Part shown: piece by piece, positions 52,034 through 60,432 of the stretch
Position numbering within the stretch: position 1 is the first letter of the stretch
How the letters are laid out: each line of letters starts with the position of its first letter
NCBI RefSeq assembly: GCF_003344045.1
Contig: NZ_QFWX01000004.1
Location: 372,001-436,000, forward strand
Reading direction: 5' to 3'
Length of the DNA stretch: 64,000 bases
Source: Marinobacter vulgaris
GTDB taxonomy: Bacteria > Pseudomonadota > Gammaproteobacteria > Pseudomonadales > Oleiphilaceae
Notes under the pieces: model-generated
Told to the model about the DNA's origin: nothing
What the model saw: only the letters and a program-made list of their open reading frames with translations
Database searches by the model: none
Translations under genes and position numbers: made by a program

Positions 52034-52790
52034 CACCATCGCGGAAAAGCCGGAACATCCGGGTATCACCATCGGAATCAGCGGCCCGGCCCGGCGCAGC
52101 CTGGCGCACCGGCTGATCAGCTTCGCCCTGCGTATGCGGGGAGCCCGCACCCACTTCATTCGACCCGGGGCAAAGGTAGACGTATCGCTGCTGGACGGCC
52201 TGGTACTCTCAGGGGGTACCCACGTCCACCCCTCCCGGTACGGGCAGACACCGCAGGTGACCGCCAACTATGATCCCCGCCGGGATGAAACCGATGTGTA
52301 CCTGCTGTCACGGGCCGAGAACCTGAACATCCCGGTTTTGGGCATTTGCCGCGGCGCGCAGTTTATCAATATTTTCCGTGGCGGATCGCTGTGCCAGAAC
52401 GTTACGCCGCTGCGAGTAAACACCCGCCACCGCCCGCTGCTGTTACCCATGCAGACCGTTCGCGTCGTCGGCGACAGCCGTCTCGGAGAGGTCATGCGAC
52501 AGCCCGTTATCGGTGCCAATCGCATCCACAGTCAAACCATCAAGAAGCTGGGCAAAGATCTCCGCGTGGTGGCTCTGGACAATGACCACTTTGTGCAGGC
52601 AATTGAGAATACCCGCGGCCAGTGGCTGATGGGGATTCAGTGGCATCCGGAATATCTGCTGTACCACGGCGGCCACCGTCGCATCTTCAAACACTTTGTG
52701 CAGGCGGCCGAAGAAAGAAAACTGATCAGGCTGGATGAACCCCTGGCAACCGAAGATGACGGAGACGGTCCGCCTCAGAGCGGCAGATAG
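52026..52790 (+). CDS. Peptidase C26 / class I glutamine amidotransferase-like hydrolase
   Basis: A 254-residue protein of the gamma-glutamyl hydrolase (PuuD-like) family. The catalytic nucleophile C108 lies in VLGICRGAQ, with H207 and E209 in IQWHPE; LSGGTHVHPSRYG and ANRIHSQTIKKLG are further family motifs. The triad is intact. It overlaps the amidoligase gene, implying one transcript: a ligase forming an amide and a hydrolase either supplying ammonia or breaking a gamma-glutamyl bond. Which one is not decidable from sequence. Confidence 0.82.
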   Translation: MSDTIAEKPEHPGITIGISGPARRSLAHRLISFALRMRGARTHFIRPGAKVDVSLLDGLVLSGGTHVHPSRYGQTPQVTANYDPRRDETDVYLLSRAENLNIPVLGICRGAQFINIFRGGSLCQNVTPLRVNTRHRPLLLPMQTVRVVGDSRLGEVMRQPVIGANRIHSQTIKKLGKDLRVVALDNDHFVQAIENTRGQWLMGIQWHPEYLLYHGGHRRIFKHFVQAAEERKLIRLDEPLATEDDGDGPPQSGR

Positions 52791-52975
52791 CGCTGCAGCA
52801 CCGCCTTGATTTCCCGTATCTCCCTGGCGTCACCCGGCAGGGCTTGCAAATGCCGGGCAGACCACTCTTTCAGTTGGTCCCTGGTCGTCACATAATGGGG
52901 GTCGCTCCCGGTCAGCCTGAGCAGGATGTCGCGCTCGCGGGGAGTCAACCTGACCTGATTATTGTGTAAAAGCAT
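52775..52975 (-). CDS. Small hypothetical protein (66 residues)
   Basis: Encodes a basic, helical 66-residue protein starting MLLHNNQVRLTPRERDILLR. LTPRERDILLRL resembles the start of LuxR-type or HTH helices, but the rest is too short for a full domain. Its 3' end overlaps the C26 hydrolase gene by 16 bases tail to tail, and its ATG is 12 bases from the divergent SIMPL ATG. The ribosome site is weak. I rate it a probable but unproven gene. Confidence 0.45.
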   Translation of the reverse strand: MLLHNNQVRLTPRERDILLRLTGSDPHYVTTRDQLKEWSARHLQALPGDAREIREIKAVLQRYLPL

Positions 52976-52987
52976 GGAGATCCCACA

Positions 52988-53674
52988 ATGTTGTCAACCG
53001 TCCATCGGTACCTGCTGATTCCTGCCGTCCTGGTGACCCTCCCCTTGAGCGTTATCGCCGGGGAAGTCAGCCTGAGCGGCCAGGCCTCGGTAAAGTATAC
53101 GCCAGACAGCGCAAGGCTGCAGTTTACCGCCCACGCCGAACACAGTCTGCCTGATACAGCCACCCGGCGGGTAAACGAACAGATGGAGCAGTGGCGGGAT
53201 GGCATCAGGGACTACCGCGACCAGCTGCATGCCTACAGCGATGCCTCTGTTAACCTCTACAGCCGCACTGTACCGGCGCAGGATCGCAGCGAGAAGCCGG
53301 AGAGAGTGGCGGTTGCCTCACAAACCGTGAGCTTCACCATCGATGATCTTTCCCTGCTTAATCCGATTCTGGAGCAGGCACAGACACTGGGTATGGATTA
53401 TAACGTGGGCCCGCACCGGTTTTTCCATTCCAATGAGAGCAGCCTGCGCAAACAGGCACTGGCCGGTGCCATTGCCGATGCCAGGGCGAGATGCGAGTTT
53501 GTGGCCAACGAGCTGGATAAGCAGTGCGGCGAGGTGATCAACATCAATATCGACGACGGCCATCAGCCACCCGTTCCTATGATGGCGGAAATGCGCGCCG
53601 CCTCTGATACGGTATCCGAGGTGGGCCTCCGGGAACTGACGGCCCGGGTCAGCGCCACCTTTGAACTGGAATGA
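52988..53674 (+). CDS. Exported SIMPL domain (DUF541) protein
   Basis: A 228-residue protein with a signal peptide (about residues 1-24, cleaved before GEVSLSGQ), then a SIMPL/DUF541 domain: EVSLSGQASVKYTPDSARLQ, SVNLYSRTVPA, VASQTVSFTIDDL and ALAGAIADARARCEFVANEL. Proteins of this kind are periplasmic and of loosely defined function (envelope stress, oligomeric rings). GGAGA precedes the ATG at seven bases. It converges on tamB. Confidence 0.82.
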   Translation: MLSTVHRYLLIPAVLVTLPLSVIAGEVSLSGQASVKYTPDSARLQFTAHAEHSLPDTATRRVNEQMEQWRDGIRDYRDQLHAYSDASVNLYSRTVPAQDRSEKPERVAVASQTVSFTIDDLSLLNPILEQAQTLGMDYNVGPHRFFHSNESSLRKQALAGAIADARARCEFVANELDKQCGEVININIDDGHQPPVPMMAEMRAASDTVSEVGLRELTARVSATFELE

Positions 53675-53680
53675 CAGAGA

Positions 53681-53700
53681 ACCGGGATGACCGACCCGGT
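53681..53700. terminator. Hairpin at the SIMPL/tamB convergence
   Basis: Perfect inverted repeat ACCGGG, eight bases, CCCGGT. Its right arm touches the tamB stop codon (53700-53702). Neither side has a strong T run; the minus side is followed by TTCTCT. Possible weak bidirectional terminator. Confidence 0.4.
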
Positions 53701-56700
53701 CAGAAATCCCGGGTATAGAAAATATCCAGGGAGGCTGCCAGGCCGCTGGCGGCCTCCAGGTAGAAATAGCGGCCAAGGTCGTAGCGCAGGGCAACGGTAG
53801 TGATCGGCTCGAAGATACCCACCCCGTAGCGAATGCTGAGCTCATCGGTCAGGTAGCCACTGGCTACCACCGCGGACTCGTCGCCACTCCCCTCTGCCTC
53901 CAGCGTCAGGTTCTGTATGCCAAGCTCTTCACCCAGACCCTGGGTTACCTTGTTGGCCTGGGTCAGGCCCAGGGAAATCGCCGCCCGGCTCATCTGCCCC
54001 TCATCGCTCTGGGTTTGTGGCGCCCGGCCCAGAATCAAATACGACAGGGCGTCAGTCTGGGGCATCTCAGGCTCCGAAAACACTTCCGTCCGCGGCGCAC
54101 TGACCGGGCCGGTAAGCCGGATCCCAGCCACCACAGTGCCCACCTGCCGGACAGCTTCAATATCCAGGTAGGGCTCGGTCAGCGGCCCCACGAATTGAAG
54201 CCTGGCCCGTCGCAAATCCAGCTCCTGGCCATAGGCTTCGTACCGGCCGTTAATCAGTTGCAATGCCCCCCGGGTGTCCATGTCGTTACCGATACGCAGG
54301 GTTCCCTCCAGGTTACCGGTCACGCCGAAGCCATTGAAACTGACCTCATCCTCGCCCACCACGACGGTCACATCCATGTTCAGGGAGCGTACCGCTTGCT
54401 CTTCCTCCTCCGCTCCCACAATAACCTCGTCCTCCGACACCGAAACGGCCTGAGCAGGCAGTTCACGGATTTCGATCTCGCCACGGGGAACCTCCAGACG
54501 CCCTGTTATCGCCAGATCACCGCCGCTGTAGGTGATGGTAATATCCGGCTCCAGCTCCACACGGGCATACGGCTCGTAACTGAACGGTAAACGGTTGCCG
54601 GTGACATTAATCTCCATGGAGGGTTCAGATACCCAGTTCAAAGTGCCTTTGAGGTTCCCGGTGCTGCGTTCGTTACTGCGCCAGCGGCCCGACAGATCCG
54701 CGGAATACCCGTTCAGGTCCAGGCTGATAACCATCTCCTCCAGCGGAAGCGGAAGCTGTGGATCTGCAATCCGCCCTCCGGTCAGTGCAATTTCACCATT
54801 GACTGCCGGCTTCAACAGCGGGCCGGAAAGTGTGCCCTCGCCATTAAGCTCGCCTTCAACCACTTCCAGCCCCGCGAAAACCCCGGCCATGGCAATATCA
54901 AGACCCTGAACGCTGAACTGGCCATCCACCTCCCGCTCACTGGCGTTGGGGTCAACGGCCATGGAAACCGAAAGGTCACCCAGCTCGGGCCCCTTCAGCT
55001 CAACGTTGAGCTCAGCAATCTCCGGTTGCAGGCCAAGCCTCGTGGTGAAGGTGTCATACGCCAGGGTCTCCCACTCGTCCCGCACCATCACCTCGAATTC
55101 GCCGGCACCGGCATCAACCGCCACCTCCCCGTCCGGGCCATTGTCCGTGACCGTCAACCGGACATCGGCGTTGAGAAGCGTATCCCAGCGCAGGGTTTCA
55201 GGCATCAGCGGAGATAACGCGGTGGTCGGGAAGTTCTCGATCCGATAGGCAATGTCCTGAGTCGGCAGCAGGGTCTGGTCCCCGGCGCACACCGAGGCCT
55301 GTTGCCAACGCCAGCAGTGGCTGCCGAAGGTCAGCCTGCCGGTGCTGGCGTACTCCAGCGCCGCCGGCTCCGCCAGAATCCATTGCTGATCCTGCTCCGG
55401 CACCTCAATGCGACCCTGTTGCAACGCGCCCTGCCAGGCGTTCCAGTCGGCCGGCGCGTCGCCGGTAAAGACCAACGCCACCTCGGCCGCCTCGTGAAGG
55501 GCATTGACCTGCAGCCGGTGGTTGTCCCGGGTACCCGATAACCCCAGCGTCAAGGACTGCAATAACTGCTCGCCGTAACGGAGTTCACTGGCCTTCACAT
55601 CGCCGCTCACGCTGAACCCTTCACCAAGGGAAGCCTCAACGTCCAGGCTGGCCAGGCTCAGCTCGTCCTGCCACGCCAGGCCGGAGCCGGATACCGTCGC
55701 TCTGCCCTGTGGCCGCTCCGGCGTCCCGGAGATCGAGGCTGTCCCGCTCAGCGAGCCGGCAAGGCCTGGCAGGAAGGTTTCCGGGGAAGGCACATCCAGT
55801 GCCAGACTGCCCGTAATCTCGTTACCCCACTGGCCGTCACCGGTGATGCGATTGTCGCCTACTTCCAGCTGCAGTCCGGACACATCCCAGACCCCCGCAT
55901 CGCTGTTCAGGGCCCCGCCAATGAGAGCATCGTGGCTTTGCCAGGTGCCGGACAGGTCCCACTGGGCCTCTAGCGAGAGGGTGCCGCTGTCCGCCAATTG
56001 GCCATCGGTGGTGATACCACCATTGAGGCTGGCCTCCAGCGCCGGCAGCCAGTATCCAGGGTTAAAGCTGTCGAGCTCCAGACTTGCATCCCACGCCAGC
56101 GGGCCGGCAAAGGCAACGCTGCCCTCGCCACCAAGGAAACCTGCCCCGGTATTCACGCGCAGACGGCTGACATCCACGGACCCCATATCACCATCCAGCT
56201 CCGCGGCCAGATCAGCCTCACCGAGGGGCCCACTCACGCTGGCTTCAACACTCGCCTGATACGCGCCGGACTGATAGCGGACCTCGCCATTCAGTTGCCG
56301 CAAGGCAACAGGCGGCTGCTCGAAGTCCGGTATCAGGGTGTACCAGGGGAATGCCTCCATCGTTATCCGGGCATCCGCAAGGAACGCCTGCTGCCAGTCC
56401 AGGCTTCCGGTCACCGAGGCCTGTCCGGGCTCCGCATCGCCAATTCCCGGGCCCGACAATGAAAGGTCAAGATCCTCAACGCCGGCCGTTGTGGCCAGGC
56501 CTTTCAGTGACACTGCAATATCGCCGGCGGTGCCGGGTAACGAAGCCCTGGAATCGGAACGGAAACCGTCTTCAAGACTGCCCTTCAAAGTGACGACCGT
56601 GTTCTCCAGCACCAGGGTATCCGGCAGACCTTCGGCAGGAACAAAGCGGGGGGCCTCAACCGTTAACTGGGCGGGAAGCTCGCTATCAAGGGCTGCGACA

Positions 56701-57440
56701 CGGCCGGCCAGCGTAGCCTCCAGGTAACCGGTGCTTTCACCCCGCACGCCCAGGTCCGCCGCGCTTCCGGTCAGGTTGAGCGCCAGCCGCCACTTCGTGC
56801 CGTAGGGGGGCGGCAGGCTGATACCCACATCCAGGTCCAGGGGCCAGTCGCCCCGGGTCTCGACCCGCCCCGACCCGTCAATTTCAATAGCGTCCCGAAC
56901 GAAGCTCAGGTTTTGCAGGTGCCAGTCCGCTCCGGAACCCTCAGCTCGCAATTCCAGCGTGTCCCAGACCTTGCCGTCGTTCAGGGTGAAGGTGCCAAGG
57001 CTCACCTCCCTGATGGCCAGAGCAATCGGGATGTCAACGTCCGGGAGGCTGATGTCACCGCGCTCATCCTGCTGCTCCGCCGAGGGTTGCAGCGTCAGAT
57101 CTATGGTTTCCGCCCGCAGGGTTTCAAGACAAATCTGCTTGCTGAACAGGCAGGTCGGCGACCAGTCAACAACAGGCGCCGATACCTCAAGCCCCACTCC
57201 GTAACCCTGCCACGTCAGCGCCTGTGCCTGCCATTGACCCAGCACGGACCCCTGCCCCTGCTCCACACTGAGACCGGGAATCTGCTCGATCACCCACGCC
57301 GTGCCCGTCTCCGAACGCAAAGCCAGAAGCAGCACCCCTACCAACAGCAGGGGAAGCAGAACGATAACGGCCAGCGCTATCAGCAGGCCATTCCTCAGAC
57401 GGTGTGACTTGTGGGTTTTTTCCGCTGCGGCTTCGGTCAT
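53700..57440 (-). CDS. tamB: Translocation and assembly module protein TamB
   Basis: Large inner-membrane-anchored periplasm-spanning protein that works with TamA in outer-membrane assembly and phospholipid transport. From the ATG at 57440, which overlaps the tamA stop as ATGA, it has 1246 residues: one membrane helix (about 18-43), a very long repetitive beta-rich region (beta-taco groove) and the C-terminal TamB/DUF490 domain (about 930-1246, with GRYEAYGQELDLRRARLQF and DALSYLILGRAP). Length is usual for the family. Confidence 0.94.
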   Translation of the reverse strand: MTEAAAEKTHKSHRLRNGLLIALAVIVLLPLLLVGVLLLALRSETGTAWVIEQIPGLSVEQGQGSVLGQWQAQALTWQGYGVGLEVSAPVVDWSPTCLFSKQICLETLRAETIDLTLQPSAEQQDERGDISLPDVDIPIALAIREVSLGTFTLNDGKVWDTLELRAEGSGADWHLQNLSFVRDAIEIDGSGRVETRGDWPLDLDVGISLPPPYGTKWRLALNLTGSAADLGVRGESTGYLEATLAGRVAALDSELPAQLTVEAPRFVPAEGLPDTLVLENTVVTLKGSLEDGFRSDSRASLPGTAGDIAVSLKGLATTAGVEDLDLSLSGPGIGDAEPGQASVTGSLDWQQAFLADARITMEAFPWYTLIPDFEQPPVALRQLNGEVRYQSGAYQASVEASVSGPLGEADLAAELDGDMGSVDVSRLRVNTGAGFLGGEGSVAFAGPLAWDASLELDSFNPGYWLPALEASLNGGITTDGQLADSGTLSLEAQWDLSGTWQSHDALIGGALNSDAGVWDVSGLQLEVGDNRITGDGQWGNEITGSLALDVPSPETFLPGLAGSLSGTASISGTPERPQGRATVSGSGLAWQDELSLASLDVEASLGEGFSVSGDVKASELRYGEQLLQSLTLGLSGTRDNHRLQVNALHEAAEVALVFTGDAPADWNAWQGALQQGRIEVPEQDQQWILAEPAALEYASTGRLTFGSHCWRWQQASVCAGDQTLLPTQDIAYRIENFPTTALSPLMPETLRWDTLLNADVRLTVTDNGPDGEVAVDAGAGEFEVMVRDEWETLAYDTFTTRLGLQPEIAELNVELKGPELGDLSVSMAVDPNASEREVDGQFSVQGLDIAMAGVFAGLEVVEGELNGEGTLSGPLLKPAVNGEIALTGGRIADPQLPLPLEEMVISLDLNGYSADLSGRWRSNERSTGNLKGTLNWVSEPSMEINVTGNRLPFSYEPYARVELEPDITITYSGGDLAITGRLEVPRGEIEIRELPAQAVSVSEDEVIVGAEEEEQAVRSLNMDVTVVVGEDEVSFNGFGVTGNLEGTLRIGNDMDTRGALQLINGRYEAYGQELDLRRARLQFVGPLTEPYLDIEAVRQVGTVVAGIRLTGPVSAPRTEVFSEPEMPQTDALSYLILGRAPQTQSDEGQMSRAAISLGLTQANKVTQGLGEELGIQNLTLEAEGSGDESAVVASGYLTDELSIRYGVGIFEPITTVALRYDLGRYFYLEAASGLAASLDIFYTRDF

Positions 57441-59197
57441 AGCTCCGGCCCCATGGAGAAGTGAATGCGCCATTCCCCGCCAAACTCGGAATCCAGCCCC
57501 TTGGCGACGTCCAGGCGCAAGGGCCCCACCGGGCTGATCCAGCGGATGCCAAGGCCAACGCCGGTCGCCAAAGGGTCGGCCAGTTCATCAATGGCATTGC
57601 CTTCATCAACGAACGCGGCAGCACGCCAGTTATCCGCAAACTGGTACTGATACTCGGCACTGCCCACCATCAGGAAGCGTCCACCCACGGCAATGTCCTC
57701 ATCGTCCCGCGGCGACAGGGTTTCATAGCCATAACCGCGGACACTCTGGTCACCACCGGCGAAAAAGCGCAACGACGGTGGCACATCGGAAAACTGGTTG
57801 GTTGCGACCCCCCCGAAATGGAAACGGGCCAGAAACCGGTGGTTATTGGCCAGGGTATACAGCCCCTTGACGAGGACATTGGCATGGAAAATGTCGACGT
57901 TGGACAGCGCCGCGCGATGTGATCCCGTCATATCAAACTGGATCCGGTAGCCCCTGGACGGATCCAGGGGTGAATCGGCATGCAGCTTGGAATACCCCAG
58001 TCCGGGCAGCAACAGGCTGCTCTGTTCGGTCTCATCGTTACCGATGCGGAAGCGCTCCCCTTCCCACCGGATAGACGCCACCTGCTGCCAGCCGTCGTCC
58101 AGCTGATGTTTCCACTGCTGGCCTATGGTCAGCAGTTCCGACTCGATATCCTCTATTTCTTCGCGCTGATAACCGGCAGACAGACGAATGGAGTCGGTCA
58201 TGGGCGGGTCCAGGGGCAATTCGTACCAGGTGGTCAGGTTCTGGCGCGGAGCCGAGAGCTCAGTCTCGACGCCACGGCGATGGCCCATGGGATTAACCCA
58301 GTGTTCCCGCCAGTTGGCCCGTAAGCGTGGACCCACGTCGGTGGAAAAACCAACACCCGCCGCCACCGATCGCGGTGGACGAGTAGTCAGTCCCACCTCC
58401 ACCGGAATAACACCGTCTTCGGCGCTGCCAGGAGACGCATCGACATCCACTCCGGAAAAATAACCGCTGTTGGACAGGTCGCTGCTCAATCTCGCAATCT
58501 TATCGGCGTGAAAGGTTTCACCGGGTTCAAAACGCACATACTGGTGTAGTAACTGCTCCTCGAATCCATGGCCCTCGTTAAAACTGACCTCTCCCAGCCG
58601 GTATCGTTCACCACTCTGATAAACCAGGGTGATATCCGCCACCCGTTTTTCAGGGTCCACTTCCAGCTTGCGGGTGGTGAATCTGCCGTCAAAATACCCC
58701 AGCCGACTGGCCCGATTCTGTATCGTCTGGCGCAGGGAGCTGTACTCGCCATGATTCAGCACATCGCCCTCTGCCGGTTTCTCGGGCAGCGAAACCGTAA
58801 ATTCAGCGTCCTCCCTGGCGGGGCTTTCAATCTCCACCTTACGGGAGCGGACACGCACCGGCTCCCCCGGCTCAACGGTGAGAACCAGCCGTGCCGGCTC
58901 CTCTCCCTCACCCGACGGCTCGATGATGTCCCACTTTATAACCGGGCTGTAGTAACCGAGGGCGCGCAGGGCGTCCTCAACCTGCGCTTCGGCGGTGTCC
59001 GCATAGCGCCTCAGGCTATTGGCGCTGCGGCCTTCAACCTCGCCAATAAACGCCTCGGCGTTATCCTGTAACTGGGGGAAGTCACCTTCCACCTTTACTT
59101 CAACCTGCTGGGCTTGCGACATCGCGGGCAAGGCCCAAGCAAGCAAACAGACAATCAGGAATCGGGGGTTAGGACTACATCGAAAGTGGAGAAGCAT
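57437..59197 (-). CDS. tamA: Outer-membrane assembly protein TamA
   Basis: BamA-family outer-membrane protein. The 586 residues comprise a signal peptide (ending about AMSQAQ), three POTRA domains (about 30-270) and a 16-strand beta-barrel (about 270-586) that includes the conserved FFAGGDQSVRGYGYETLSP and GVGLGIRWISPVGPLRLDVA and ends with aromatic/hydrophobic residues. The upstream ribosome site is weak. It is coupled to tamB. Confidence 0.95.
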   Translation of the reverse strand: MLLHFRCSPNPRFLIVCLLAWALPAMSQAQQVEVKVEGDFPQLQDNAEAFIGEVEGRSANSLRRYADTAEAQVEDALRALGYYSPVIKWDIIEPSGEGEEPARLVLTVEPGEPVRVRSRKVEIESPAREDAEFTVSLPEKPAEGDVLNHGEYSSLRQTIQNRASRLGYFDGRFTTRKLEVDPEKRVADITLVYQSGERYRLGEVSFNEGHGFEEQLLHQYVRFEPGETFHADKIARLSSDLSNSGYFSGVDVDASPGSAEDGVIPVEVGLTTRPPRSVAAGVGFSTDVGPRLRANWREHWVNPMGHRRGVETELSAPRQNLTTWYELPLDPPMTDSIRLSAGYQREEIEDIESELLTIGQQWKHQLDDGWQQVASIRWEGERFRIGNDETEQSSLLLPGLGYSKLHADSPLDPSRGYRIQFDMTGSHRAALSNVDIFHANVLVKGLYTLANNHRFLARFHFGGVATNQFSDVPPSLRFFAGGDQSVRGYGYETLSPRDDEDIAVGGRFLMVGSAEYQYQFADNWRAAAFVDEGNAIDELADPLATGVGLGIRWISPVGPLRLDVAKGLDSEFGGEWRIHFSMGPEL

Positions 59198-59409
59198 CCA
59201 GCGGCATTACTTCAGTCAGAGTGGGTTTAGGAAGCGCATCATTAAACCGAGTGTAGCCGGTAGTAGTGGGTTTAATCCATCGGAAGAAGATTACCCGGCG
59301 AGTCGTCGGCGGCGCCGAAATAAGCTAACCTGTTTGAAAGCGCCGTAAAATCAGGCAAGTGCAACACGTTTCCACCGCAGACTCCATCACCGCAGTCCTG
59401 GATCAATGA

Positions 59410-60417
59410 ATGCTGAAGATTAACCGAGAAAACCTGAAAACCAGCCACCAACTCATCTGGTTCGTCATAGACTTCCTGATGCTCGGCCTGCTCATCATCA
59501 ACCTGGCCTTCATCATCTTTGACTCCATCTACAACTTCGTTGCCATCCAGGACCTGCTGGCCGAAAACGCCCCGGTCATCAAGGAGATTTACCACCCCAT
59601 CCACCAGAACTTCATCTTCTACGACCTCATATTCGTCAGCATCTTCCTGACCGAGTTCGTCATACGCTGGGGCTACTCTATCAAGGCGAAGGTCTATGAC
59701 CGCTGGTACTTCTACCCGTTCATCCACTGGTACGACATCGTTGGCTGTATCCCCGTCGGCACATTCCGCTTTCTGCGGATACTGCGGGTGATCTCCATTG
59801 TCTACCGCTTGCACCAGTACAAGGTCATCGATGTCACCCAGACGAAGACCTTCAAGTTCTTCAACTTCTATTACGAAGCCTTCATGGAAGAACTCTCCGA
59901 TCGCATCGTCATCAAGGTGCTCTCAGGCGCACAGGATGAAATCCGCCAGGGGTCACCGTTGTTCGATCGCATCCAGAACGAGATTCTCTACCCCAGGCGG
60001 GACATGCTTTCCGAGTGGATGTCAAAACGCGTGGCAGAAGCGGCCCAGGAGGGTTATATACCCAATCGCGGCGCCCTGCGAAGTTATCTGGAGACCCGCG
60101 TGGACAACGCCCTCAAGCAGAATATGGAACTGTCGCGGCTGAAATATCTGCCGGTGGTCGGGCCCACCATTCAGGAAACCCTGGAAGAAGCCGTGGGCGA
60201 CATTGTTGCGAACGTCATCCACCAGATCCTGGAAGACCTGGCCTCCGCATCCAACCACGCCTTTATCGAAGACATCGTCAATGTCTTCCTGCCCACGCCG
60301 GATGAAAACCATCAGGAAGAGGCGCCCAACGAAGCCCTCATTAACCTGATTATCGAAATACTGGATGCCGTCAAGACCCAGGTCAATGTCAAGCACTGGC
60401 GCTCTGAATTGACCTGA
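59410..60417 (+). CDS. Voltage-sensor-like membrane protein with long soluble C-terminus
   Basis: A 335-residue protein. The first ~140 residues form four predicted membrane helices: S1 about 14-40, S2 about 68-90 (LIFVSIFLTEFVIRWGYS, with E82), S3 about 100-117 (D109), and a fourth segment FRFLRILRVISIVYRLHQY with R120, R123, R126 and R133 at three-residue spacing, like a voltage-sensor S4. No S5-P-S6 pore follows; the remaining ~190 residues are soluble and helical. Similar proteins are annotated as ion transporters. Function is not known. It is divergent from tamA across 212 bases and precedes the amidase gene by 15 bases. Confidence 0.6.
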   Translation: MLKINRENLKTSHQLIWFVIDFLMLGLLIINLAFIIFDSIYNFVAIQDLLAENAPVIKEIYHPIHQNFIFYDLIFVSIFLTEFVIRWGYSIKAKVYDRWYFYPFIHWYDIVGCIPVGTFRFLRILRVISIVYRLHQYKVIDVTQTKTFKFFNFYYEAFMEELSDRIVIKVLSGAQDEIRQGSPLFDRIQNEILYPRRDMLSEWMSKRVAEAAQEGYIPNRGALRSYLETRVDNALKQNMELSRLKYLPVVGPTIQETLEEAVGDIVANVIHQILEDLASASNHAFIEDIVNVFLPTPDENHQEEAPNEALINLIIEILDAVKTQVNVKHWRSELT

Positions 60418-60432
60418 TCACGGCGAGAAAGC

